Positions 1 through 7,273 of a DNA stretch of 11,142 nt are shown here, in pieces. The notes beneath the pieces are model-generated. The model worked only from the letters and a program-made list of their open reading frames with translations, had not been told where the DNA came from and ran no database searches. The stretch is from Tritrichomonas foetus (lineage: Eukaryota; Parabasalia; Tritrichomonadida; Tritrichomonadidae), in assembly GCA_001839685.1 (NCBI GenBank), contig MLAK01001311.1, forward strand, positions 1-11,142. The letters run 5' to 3'. How positions within the stretch are numbered: the stretch's first letter is position 1; each line of letters opens with the position of its first letter. The position numbers and the translations under genes are program-made.

Positions 1-35
1 TTTATGATTTCGTTGGTTTTCTCATTCATGAATTT

Positions 36-80
36 TGAGTTGGGATAAGTTGCAGCTTCGCTTCAACTTATCCCAACTCA
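36..80. repeat. Perfect inverted repeat / hairpin, 17-bp arms
   Basis: The left arm TGAGTTGGGATAAGTTG (36-52) is an exact reverse complement of 64-80, separated by 11 bases. The inner bases can add three more pairs (54-56 with 60-62) after one C/T mismatch, closing on a three-base loop. The arms are richer in G and C than the surrounding DNA. It could be the 3' end structure of a gene to the left, a structured RNA, or a trace of a small inverted-repeat element. No flanking target duplication is evident. The structure is seen directly; its role is unknown. Confidence 0.85.
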
Positions 81-302
81 TGGGACGACGGAATAATATT
101 GCGAATATATTATTCTTATTTTAGCTGGATTTTTCATTAAATTATCCTATGAATTTTACGCATTTTTCAAAGCGAAATGCCTGGATATTGATGCGAGAAA
201 ACAGTGATTTGATGCGAATATTGAGGGAAAAAAAAATAAAATTTTATGATTTTTGTGTTTATAACGTATTTTTTGAATAAACAATTCAATCTCTTATCGT
301 TT

Positions 303-316
303 TTTGACATGTCAAA
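303..316. promoter_or_regulatory. Palindrome TTTGACATGTCAAA, possible protein-binding site
   Basis: A perfect 14-bp palindrome about 190 bases before the dehydrogenase start. Its core, TTGACATGTCAA, resembles the TTGACTGTCAA palindrome at 451-461, which suggests one dimeric regulator could bind both. No known trichomonad factor is assigned to it, so a regulatory role is a guess from position and symmetry. Confidence 0.3.
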
Positions 317-443
317 TTACAATTTTAAACGAGGTGTGGGTACTTCATTTCTGTGAGTGGATAATTTTTTGGGATGTTCCCAAACTATCAGATTTTTATC
401 TGGTTATTTTTTAAGAGCTCCTGATCAAAAGGTGGATGCAGCT

Positions 444-464
444 TGTCAATTTGACTGTCAATTT
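444..464. promoter_or_regulatory. Direct repeat TGTCAATTT x2 containing a TTGAC-T-GTCAA palindrome
   Basis: TGTCAATTT occurs at 444-452 and again at 456-464. The overlap forms the palindrome TTGACTGTCAA at 451-461. It lies about 40-60 bases upstream of the ATG at 507, where an upstream promoter element would be expected in a genome with very short 5' UTRs. Function is inferred only from position and repetition. Confidence 0.35.
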
Positions 465-497
465 CCTAATTGAAATGATAGTTTTCAATTTAACACT

Positions 498-502
498 TCA
501 CT
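498..502 (+). promoter_or_regulatory. Initiator-like element TCACT before the dehydrogenase gene
   Basis: TCACT matches the trichomonad initiator pattern TCA-Py-A/T, with the presumed first transcribed A at 500, giving a 5' UTR of 7 bases before the ATG at 507. Such short leaders are usual in Trichomonas vaginalis. The match is short and could be chance on its own, but the other two genes have equivalent elements. Confidence 0.55.
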
Positions 503-506
503 TTTT

Positions 507-1979
507 ATGTCTTCCTTCGCTCAAGCATTGAACAGCAATCCAAACATCATACCATTCCACTACGACCGCTCCAAAATAACTGCAGGTATCTGCCATATCG
601 GTGTCGGAAACTTCCACCGCGCGCACATGGAATATTATACAAATCTCCTTCTCGAGAAGGATCCTTCCCAAAACAGTTGGGGAATTTGTGGTCTATCACT
701 TCTACCATTTGACGAGCGCTTATTCAATGCCCTTCAATCCCAGCAAGGATGCTACTCATTGACCGTTTGCGGAAGGGATGGAAAGGACGAAGTTTTTGCA
801 ATCGGCTCTTTGGTCGACCAAATATACGGAATTAAGGATCCAGAAGCCGTTATTAATAAAATTGCAGATCCTTCAATCAAAATTATTTCAATGACAATCA
901 CAGAAGGTGGTTACAATATTGATAAAGAAACTAATGAGTTTTCTCTTTCTGAACCAAAAGTTGCAGCTGACATTGAAAACAAAGCACAACATCCAAACAC
1001 AGTTTTCGGGTTTGTTGCTGCTGGCCTGAAACGTAGAATGGACAACAAAGCAGGTCCAATCACAATTTTAAGTTGTGATAATTTACAACATAATGGAAAT
1101 ACATGCAAGAAAGCATTCACATCATTTTTCAAAGCATATGATAACCAACTTTTTGAATGGGTACAGTCTAATGTGACTTTTCCAAATGCAATGGTTGACA
1201 GAATCACACCAGCAGTTACTCCAGCTGATATTGAAAGACTCAACAAAGCAAATGGAATCGATGATAAGGCACCAATTTATACCGAAGATTTCATTCAATG
1301 GGTGATCGAAGATAATTTCATTGCAGGTCGTCCAGCATGGGAACAAGTTGGTGTTCAGTTCACTGATGATGTGACTGCTTTTGAAAATATGAAACTTTCA
1401 TTATTAAATGCTTCACATCAACTTCTTAGCTATCCATCATTTTTCGGTGGTTACAGAAAAGTCGATGATGCTATGCAAGACAAACGCGTTGTTAAGTATC
1501 TTGAAGATTTCATGAATATCGACATTACTCCATATGTTCCTGCACCACCAGAAACTAACTTAGCATTATACAAGAAGACTCTCATTGAAAGGTTTGCAAA
1601 CAAGTCAGTTTGCGACCAAATCGCCAGACTTTGCTTCGATGGTGCTGCTAAAATTCCTGTCTATATAATGCCAAACTTATGTAAAATGATTAATGATAAT
1701 AAAGACCTTAAACGTGTGACCTTCTTTGCAGCAATGTACAGGCACTACTTAAGAAATACAAAAGACATCAAAGGTGTTGAATATAAAGTTAACGATCCAT
1801 GGTTCACTGATGAAGATTGGCAAAAAATCAAAAATGATGATCCTGTCATTTTCTTAACAACAACTCCATTCCAAATGATAAAACTTGATGCAGCAGAAAA
1901 GTTCAGAGTTCAATATTTGGAATTCTGTGAAAAATTATTAACAACTGATCCACTTTTGATTCTTGACACAATCATTTAA
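507..1979 (+). CDS. Mannitol 2-dehydrogenase family polyol dehydrogenase
   Basis: A 490-residue enzyme, close to the roughly 490 residues usual for bacterial mannitol 2-dehydrogenases, expected to interconvert D-mannitol (or a related polyol) and D-fructose (or a related ketose) with NAD(H) or NADP(H). The N-terminal Rossmann part carries GVGNFHRAH (GxGxF at 32-36), and the family segment TITEGGY follows at 130-136 with E133. Residues N192, D231, K296, N301, H304, R374 and K382 correspond, one position shifted, to Asn191, Asp230, Lys295, Asn300, His303, Arg373 and Lys381 of Pseudomonas fluorescens mannitol 2-dehydrogenase. The catalytic motif reads KLSLLNASH. D69, near the end of the second strand, favours NAD(H), by inference. 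No signal peptide or membrane segment is seen, so it is probably cytosolic. The start is supported by TCACT just upstream. The first 330 bases are clearly GC-richer than the rest. Fructuronate reductase or arabinitol dehydrogenase, in the same superfamily, remain possible; the substrate is not certain. Confidence 0.94.
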   Translation: MSSFAQALNSNPNIIPFHYDRSKITAGICHIGVGNFHRAHMEYYTNLLLEKDPSQNSWGICGLSLLPFDERLFNALQSQQGCYSLTVCGRDGKDEVFAIGSLVDQIYGIKDPEAVINKIADPSIKIISMTITEGGYNIDKETNEFSLSEPKVAADIENKAQHPNTVFGFVAAGLKRRMDNKAGPITILSCDNLQHNGNTCKKAFTSFFKAYDNQLFEWVQSNVTFPNAMVDRITPAVTPADIERLNKANGIDDKAPIYTEDFIQWVIEDNFIAGRPAWEQVGVQFTDDVTAFENMKLSLLNASHQLLSYPSFFGGYRKVDDAMQDKRVVKYLEDFMNIDITPYVPAPPETNLALYKKTLIERFANKSVCDQIARLCFDGAAKIPVYIMPNLCKMINDNKDLKRVTFFAAMYRHYLRNTKDIKGVEYKVNDPWFTDEDWQKIKNDDPVIFLTTTPFQMIKLDAAEKFRVQYLEFCEKLLTTDPLLILDTII

Positions 1980-1986
1980 GCATAGT

Positions 1987-2007
1987 TGAAACTTCATTGA
2001 AGTTTCA
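1987..2007. terminator. Perfect 21-base inverted repeat just after the dehydrogenase stop
   Basis: Ten-base arms (TGAAACTTCA and its complement) flank a single central T, starting 8 bases after the stop codon. As RNA it would fold with a few inner pairs opened into a loop. A TAAA follows at 2010-2013, so hairpin and putative polyadenylation signal are adjacent. A role in 3' end formation or mRNA stability is inferred from position. Confidence 0.45.
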
Positions 2008-2009
2008 TT

Positions 2010-2013
2010 TAAA
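2010..2013 (+). other. TAAA, possible polyadenylation signal of the dehydrogenase gene
   Basis: Trichomonad mRNAs use UAAA, often overlapping or shortly following the stop codon. Here the first TAAA after the stop is 30 bases downstream, immediately after the inverted repeat. Further TAAA copies occur around 2033-2048. The tetramer is common in AT-rich DNA, so the assignment is weak. Confidence 0.35.
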
Positions 2014-2196
2014 TCTCATATACAATTTACATAAAGATTAAAAATAAAGACTATTTCCCTTGTCTTGATATTTTCTTTTATGTATTATTATTTTTTCATT
2101 ACTGCAGTTGTGAACAACTTTTCATGGGAAAGAGTTTTGTGACATAACTTTAGTCATCATTTTTTTATCTAATGCTGATTCTTTGCTTTCAATCCT

Positions 2197-2242
2197 ATTA
2201 ATTTATATATATTAATTTATGTATATATTAATTTATGTTCAT
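2197..2242. repeat. Short A/T tandem repeat, three units
   Basis: ATTAATTTAT begins three consecutive units (2197, 2211 and 2227) of 14, 16 and 16 bases. The units differ by a two-base indel and a few substitutions. This looks like a small slippage-prone minisatellite in the gap between the two plus-strand genes. The rest of that gap (1980-2414) holds the palindrome at 1987-2007, a weak inverted repeat AGTTGT-GA-ACAACT at 2106-2119, and no reading frame worth calling. Confidence 0.75.
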
Positions 2243-2390
2243 CATAATTTATTTATATTTTATTCGAATTTTTTTCATTGATCATTCTCAAAAAATGAAT
2301 TCTAATATGGTCACATAACACCATAAAAAGTTTTACATTTATCATATTTGATTCAAATCTTGATAAAATATAGAAAATATTGAATAGTTT

Positions 2391-2395
2391 TCATA
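2391..2395 (+). promoter_or_regulatory. Initiator-like element TCATA before the solenoid gene
   Basis: TCATA fits TCA-Py-A/T with the presumed +1 A at 2393, giving a 22-base leader before the ATG at 2415. Directly downstream is AAAAATTCA (2397-2405), which equals the Entamoeba initiator consensus. That is noted because it leaves the host lineage slightly open. No TATA-like element of the Entamoeba kind is evident at the proper distance. Confidence 0.45.
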
Positions 2396-2414
2396 CAAAA
2401 ATTCAAAGAATCAA

Positions 2415-5400
2415 ATGATTGATCTCGCAGCATTCAAGCTGACCGGGGATTCACAACTACCTCCAAACCAAATCTCCGCAGAATTGAGTAACCTCAGAAA
2501 AATTGTCAATAAACAATTTTATTCGAATTTAAATGTTCAACAACAAGAATTTTTTCATAATTTTTTATGGGAGGTTCTTCACCAACTTTGGAGGAAGCAC
2601 CAAACTCCGACGGTTAGAATTGCTGCATCGTTGACAGTTGGAACATCTCTCGTCAAACTCGCGCCATTTTATGCACACGATTTTATGGGGACATTAAGGG
2701 ACGCCATTATGAATTGCACGAGCGAATCATTTTTATATGTGACAAGTTTCTGCTATTTAGCAAAGTTCCACTCTTCAGAAAAACTTTCTGAAATATTAAA
2801 TGAAACTCCACTTTTACATCTTTTTGGCTCTTCTGATTCTGAACATCTGCCAGCATTAGTTGAAGAATTTAGCAGATTTTTCCCGCGTGATTTTTTAGGA
2901 ACAGCTGCAGAATACTTTTTAACACTTGCGTCAAAGAATTTAGCAGACAGACATTTTCCAAAAGCGGCTTCAATTATTTTTTCATCTGATATTCAAAGTT
3001 ATTCATCAATGATAACTGAAAATATTCATTTACTTCTCCTTGATTCGATTTTTCCTGAAAAATTTCCAATATTCAATGAAAAAACTGCCACAAAATTAAA
3101 AGAACGTGCAATTGAAGTAATTAAAGATGATAATCCTTCAATTGCAAATTACGAAGCTGCTTGCAGGGTTTTAAACAAATTAATTTTATCAAATCAAACA
3201 AATCCGAGTGAATTGACTAGTATTCTTGATGAAACACTTATAAGAAATACTCCAAGTTTAAGTTCTTTATTTTTATTACCAGTACCACCAGATATTATCC
3301 GAAGTATGTATAAAACTGAAGATGCCAATCTCGCCTTACATGAAATTAATCAATCATCGTCTATTTTTTCAATGGATTCATTTTCTCCACAAAAACAAAC
3401 AAAATATCATCAAGGTTTAAAGATTGAATGCGACAAACAATACATTGTTCCACTTTTTACATATTTTTCGATTAATATCGAATATTTTGATTCTGAAATT
3501 GTTTCCTTAATTTCTCAAAATTTAACACCAACTAGTGATTTCTATAGCAATGCTTTATCAGCGCTTGGAAACGTATCTTCAAAGATTGATCGAACGTCAT
3601 TAAATGATTTGGTCACAAAAGCACTTTTAATCAATACAAATAATTGGATACACACTAGATGGACCTTACAAATGCTTGGGAAAGTAAAGTTCACTAGTTT
3701 AGAACCTCAAGTTTCCGATATGGCCTTTGATCTAATTGATAATGCTGTTGTTTCCAAATCTGAGAATTTACAAAAAAGCGCTAAAGAAGTATCTATCAAA
3801 ATTTTTAATCATTGTAAAATTGAAGTCTTTAAATTATTCATTGATAGGTTTTGTAGGAGTTTTGATATGTTTGATCAACAAACCTTTGAATATCGTATTT
3901 CTTATCTTTCTTATATTTTCACCCATACTCCAACAACTTGGACTATTTCATTTCTTCATATTGCAACACTTTTGACTGAAGCTGTGAGTTTGGTTCCTTT
4001 TTCCGCAACGATAAAAATGGAAATTTTTACAATTATTGGAATTCTCGCACAAAATCTAAGGGAACCACTTGTTCTGTTATTTGCAAAACAAGCCATAGGG
4101 ATTATCGAACCATCTTATAAAGAATTTGTTGGTGAACCAATTGGAATGGGACGTCCACCAATTTTTATTGTTGTTCAGGAGAAGAACAAGATTCAGACAA
4201 ATACAGATACTCCCTCAATATTAACAAAAATTGATTCTGATATTAATTCTAATCCTGGATTAAGCCATAAATTAATTTTAAGATCTGCTGAAGCTGCATT
4301 TGGAATGTTAGCTAAAGTTCAATGGTCACAGTTCAATTTTGGTTCAGATGATGCTTGCTATTTATTCTTTTTGGCAACTAAACTATTGAATTTATTCCCT
4401 GATTTATCGAATACACTTGTAACATCTATGATTGATACAAATATTTTAGGATTAGTCAGTATTGAAACATTTGTTGCAAATTCTTTGAAGCTTTCAGTTG
4501 CTGATAATATGAGTTTATTAACTATCTGTCGTTTAATATCATTAATTGCTGAACATTATCCAAGTTTCAATCTCGAAAACTTTCAAACAGATGAAATTTC
4601 ACAAACATTGAATGAAACATTCCCGAAGATGAGAGATATTGATTTTCTGTTCATTTTAGCAGTCCAAAAATTCATGTCAATGCTTGGAATTACAGTAAAA
4701 GATGAACATTGCTTAAAAGTTGTTAAAAAGTCACAAAGACATTTATTAACAGATAATTCTGACATAAATACAAGTGATGAAGACATTATTGATCCTTCTC
4801 TTCTTTATGGAACAACAAATGAAGAAGAAGGAAACTATCCGGGTGAATTAAAAACATCTGAATTCGATATGAGTGAGATTTCTCCATTAGTCGAAAATTT
4901 CGGTCTTTTGGATTCTGTTTCTTCTTTAACACCATTTTATTTTCTTCATTTAGAAGTACCTCAAGAATTATTAAAAGTTCCATTAATTTATGGATTTTCC
5001 GCTTATTCACAAGTAAAAATTTCACCCGAAGAAGGTTTGAAACTTCTTGATAATGTTTTACTTCATGGTACAAACCGTTGTTTATACTTTATCCTTCGGT
5101 ACTTTGCTCGACAGCAAATTGACATTGATTTATCAGATAAAATAATGCATCCTTTGTTTAGTAATCGATCTGTAATGAATGCAGCTATTCCTCTTTTGAA
5201 AATTAAAAGTCTACCTAATGATTACATTTCTCGTGTGCTTGGAAGTGATTTAATCAATTTTACTTTAAATGCTTCAACAATGTTTCAAAGGAGAACTTCT
5301 ATTGGAATTATGAGACTTGATCCTGTTTATTTTATGACGAAAATTTTAGAAGTTCCTAAATTGAAGTTCAAGCATTTAAGTAATCTAGTTGTTTATGCAG

Positions 5401-6632
5401 CAAATGTTCCGTTTCCCCCAAATGATTTCTTTTCATTTTCTTCAAAAATAATTCAAAGGAATGCTGAGTCCAGACGAAAACAAAATCTTGCAAGAAGACT
5501 TTTCACTGTTTTCGTTTCAGCCAATCAAAATAACCGAGAAATTGTTATTAATGCTAACAATTTATTAACATGTGAAGTTATTCCTTTATCGTCGCCAGAA
5601 AACTTAAAGAAATTAAGTGCTGCACAAATTGTTGAATATTATTTTGAAATCGCAACAATTTCAAAAATGATTCATTGTGGTAAAGTTATTGAAACATTAT
5701 GCCAAATTCTTCCTAAAAATACAATTTATGGAGCTTCTCTGGAGATAATTGTTAAAAATCCAACATTAGAAAGTATCACACACATGCTTCAATCACCTAT
5801 AGCTTCATTAGCAACACTTCCTTATCGTTTTATTGGAGAAAAATTAAGATTGGATCCAGGTTATCAACATTTAACTCCACAAATTATTGATGTTTTATTA
5901 CAACAAAAAGTAATTTCAACAGCATCAACTGAAACAAGTATTCTCACTTTTATTTTGCACTTTTTATCATTTAAAAATATACAACGATCACAATTTAAAA
6001 ATTCCTTTGCATTTATGCATAATAATATAAAAGTATCAACACAATGCGCTGCTTTAACCCCAGTTATGCAATTGTATTTTAAATATTTGAAGATTATTTT
6101 GCCGACAATTCCTGAATTACAGCCAATTGCAAAAGCTATTTCTGAATTTGCTGATAAATTATTTGATTATCCTGTTGTTCCAAATGGTGCTGTTGACATT
6201 TTACAGGTTTCAAGTGTGAAGACACAAGATCCTACTCATGTTGCAATGATCTTAACACCTTATTTGAAAATGAACGATGCGTACAACATGTTTAGTGTTT
6301 GCGAAAATGCAGCTGTTCATACAATTATAAATTGGACAGAAAGTGAAGTGGAATTAGATGATGCAATTAATGTCGTTCAAATTGCCAGATCATTTTTTGC
6401 AACATTCAATGGGATTGTCGCAGCTGAAAAGATGAAACCAGGAATGAAACATGATTTAATGAAAGGATTGTTCCATGAAATTCATGAATATTCCTTGAAA
6501 CTTTTGGAGGATGAAAAAATGAAAGTCTTTGCACCAATTTTCGCTCTTCTTGATGAGAATCATGAAATGCCTCATATTCTTGTGAACTATCTTGAGAATG
6601 TGAAAATAACACTCCAATCACGAGGTGAATAA
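2415..6632 (+). CDS. Large helical-repeat (HEAT/ARM-like) protein, function unknown
   Basis: A 1405-residue protein I do not recognise. Nearly its whole length is a succession of amphipathic, leucine-rich helices of about 15-20 residues broken by short polar turns, as expected of an alpha-solenoid of HEAT or armadillo type. I see no enzyme motif, signal peptide or clear membrane segment. Two segments break the helical pattern: a polar stretch at about 570-616 that includes GMGRPP (577-582), and an acidic, disordered-looking linker at about 780-811 (SDEDIID, then NEEEGN). The second divides the protein into an N-terminal part of about 775 residues and a C-terminal part of about 590. The family layout suggests a scaffold or transport-adaptor role in cytosol or nucleus; this is inference from shape only. 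The ATG is the first in frame and follows an initiator-like TCATA. The first few hundred bases are GC-richer than the middle. No intron signal was found. The reading frame itself is very secure. Confidence 0.92.
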   Translation: MIDLAAFKLTGDSQLPPNQISAELSNLRKIVNKQFYSNLNVQQQEFFHNFLWEVLHQLWRKHQTPTVRIAASLTVGTSLVKLAPFYAHDFMGTLRDAIMNCTSESFLYVTSFCYLAKFHSSEKLSEILNETPLLHLFGSSDSEHLPALVEEFSRFFPRDFLGTAAEYFLTLASKNLADRHFPKAASIIFSSDIQSYSSMITENIHLLLLDSIFPEKFPIFNEKTATKLKERAIEVIKDDNPSIANYEAACRVLNKLILSNQTNPSELTSILDETLIRNTPSLSSLFLLPVPPDIIRSMYKTEDANLALHEINQSSSIFSMDSFSPQKQTKYHQGLKIECDKQYIVPLFTYFSINIEYFDSEIVSLISQNLTPTSDFYSNALSALGNVSSKIDRTSLNDLVTKALLINTNNWIHTRWTLQMLGKVKFTSLEPQVSDMAFDLIDNAVVSKSENLQKSAKEVSIKIFNHCKIEVFKLFIDRFCRSFDMFDQQTFEYRISYLSYIFTHTPTTWTISFLHIATLLTEAVSLVPFSATIKMEIFTIIGILAQNLREPLVLLFAKQAIGIIEPSYKEFVGEPIGMGRPPIFIVVQEKNKIQTNTDTPSILTKIDSDINSNPGLSHKLILRSAEAAFGMLAKVQWSQFNFGSDDACYLFFLATKLLNLFPDLSNTLVTSMIDTNILGLVSIETFVANSLKLSVADNMSLLTICRLISLIAEHYPSFNLENFQTDEISQTLNETFPKMRDIDFLFILAVQKFMSMLGITVKDEHCLKVVKKSQRHLLTDNSDINTSDEDIIDPSLLYGTTNEEEGNYPGELKTSEFDMSEISPLVENFGLLDSVSSLTPFYFLHLEVPQELLKVPLIYGFSAYSQVKISPEEGLKLLDNVLLHGTNRCLYFILRYFARQQIDIDLSDKIMHPLFSNRSVMNAAIPLLKIKSLPNDYISRVLGSDLINFTLNASTMFQRRTSIGIMRLDPVYFMTKILEVPKLKFKHLSNLVVYAANVPFPPNDFFSFSSKIIQRNAESRRKQNLARRLFTVFVSANQNNREIVINANNLLTCEVIPLSSPENLKKLSAAQIVEYYFEIATISKMIHCGKVIETLCQILPKNTIYGASLEIIVKNPTLESITHMLQSPIASLATLPYRFIGEKLRLDPGYQHLTPQIIDVLLQQKVISTASTETSILTFILHFLSFKNIQRSQFKNSFAFMHNNIKVSTQCAALTPVMQLYFKYLKIILPTIPELQPIAKAISEFADKLFDYPVVPNGAVDILQVSSVKTQDPTHVAMILTPYLKMNDAYNMFSVCENAAVHTIINWTESEVELDDAINVVQIARSFFATFNGIVAAEKMKPGMKHDLMKGLFHEIHEYSLKLLEDEKMKVFAPIFALLDENHEMPHILVNYLENVKITLQSRGE

Positions 6633-6961
6633 TTTATATGTATTTGTTTATATTAAGGTTGAAGTTTAAACGGTCTCTCAATTTTTCATTGATGTGTTTC
6701 TTTCTTCACTTTTATATTTTCCTTTCTTTAAGACTGATTTAATAATATATTTCAGAAATTATTTTCTTAAAGGAAAATTCGAATTTGTATTTGAATTACC
6801 GTTACAAATTTTGATATTTGATGACTAAAGTGAAATAATTCTATTAGTTTTCAGTTATGTTGATATTTTTTGGTTTGACCATGTTATAGACCCTAATACT
6901 AAAAAACAAAAGCATTCTATGACTTTTAAAATCGTGTTTTGAATCAAAATCATCGAGTTTT

Positions 6962-6978
6962 TTATTGCACTGCAATAA
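6962..6978. repeat. Inverted repeat TTATTGCA-C-TGCAATAA
   Basis: Perfect 8-base arms around one central C, in the convergent gap. It has the same design (long arms, one central base) as the repeat after the dehydrogenase gene at 1987-2007. Confidence 0.7.
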
Positions 6979-7032
6979 GAAAAAAATGAATGTTAAAAGA
7001 AAGAAACTCAAAAATAGATTAAAAAGTTTATT

Positions 7033-7052
7033 TTTGCTGGATATTCAGCAAA
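7033..7052. repeat. Hairpin TTTGCTG-6 nt-CAGCAAA
   Basis: Seven-base perfect arms with a six-base loop, a good RNA hairpin geometry on either strand. It lies about 220 bases beyond the membrane protein stop and about 400 beyond the solenoid stop. Confidence 0.65.
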
Positions 7053-7088
7053 TATTTTGTGAAGACGATCATAATTCACACAAATTCA

Positions 7089-7101
7089 CTTCATTATGAA
7101 G
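7089..7101. repeat. Inverted repeat CTTCAT-T-ATGAAG
   Basis: Six-base arms around one T. It shares the core CTTCAT followed by TGAAG with the palindrome after the dehydrogenase gene (1987-2007). In such AT-rich DNA, short palindromes like this can arise by chance. Confidence 0.5.
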
Positions 7102-7269
7102 AAATGACAAAATCAGTTTCTTTTATTTTCGATGAAATCTATTTCTTTCTCCTAATTTAAGAGTTATCCACTAGAAACAATATTTATTCATGTATAACTC
7201 GAAAATCTTTCTTAAAAAAATTGTAAGATATTTCTTTTTTAAAGATAAACTGACGAAATAATAAAACGG

Positions 7270-7273
7270 TTTA
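7270..7273 (-). other. TAAA overlapping the membrane protein stop codon
   Basis: On the minus strand the stop TAA is followed by A, forming the TAAA that in Trichomonas vaginalis acts as a polyadenylation signal, frequently including the stop codon itself. This is the arrangement typical of that lineage and supports the parabasalid assignment, but four bases are little evidence alone. Confidence 0.4.

Larger units (their letters stand above)
1..506. other. Non-coding region upstream of the polyol dehydrogenase gene
   Basis: No reading frame here looks like a gene. The stretch is AT-rich with homopolymer A and T runs (around 230-245 and 295-305). It holds a strong hairpin (36-80), a 9-bp direct repeat TTGATGCGA at 188-196 and 209-217 (21 bases apart), and two palindromes built on TTGAC/GTCAA nearer the gene. 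The part from about 320 to 460 is less AT-rich than the rest and is the most likely upstream control region of the dehydrogenase gene. Any gene ending to the left must stop outside the window. Confidence 0.7.
6633..7270. other. Convergent intergenic region with three small inverted repeats
   Basis: This 638-base gap receives the 3' ends of the solenoid gene (from the left) and the membrane protein gene (from the right). No reading frame is worth calling. A TAAA at 6667-6670, 34 bases after the solenoid stop, may be its polyadenylation signal. Inverted repeats lie at 6962-6978, 7033-7052 and 7089-7101, and could fold in either transcript. Their clustering between two convergent genes suggests 3' end structures that limit read-through, an inference. 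Confidence 0.6.

Noticed and set aside
911..1346. Two minus-strand frames (111 and 74 codons) opposite the dehydrogenase gene
   Set aside because: They lie fully antisense to a conserved enzyme with intact catalytic motifs, and their translations show no domain-like pattern.
2397..2405. AAAAATTCA, the Entamoeba histolytica initiator consensus
   Set aside because: It appears before only one gene and without the companion TATA-like element; all three genes fit the trichomonad initiator better. Kept as a caution on lineage.
3304..3312. GTATGT resembling a trichomonad 5' splice site
   Set aside because: It lies in an uninterrupted reading frame, and no matching branch/3' splice motif (ACTAACACACAG-type) occurs downstream.
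3736..3975. 79-codon plus-strand frame inside the solenoid gene
   Set aside because: It is an alternative frame of a long uninterrupted gene; its hydrophobic look follows from the frame shift of AT-rich codons.
4583..5073. Two minus-strand frames opposite the solenoid gene (67 and 95 codons)
   Set aside because: Antisense shadows; the acidic coding stretch there gives a charged, Lys-rich artefact on the other strand.
6406..6621. 71-codon minus-strand frame at the solenoid 3' end
   Set aside because: Antisense shadow within the real coding region, with no initiator support.
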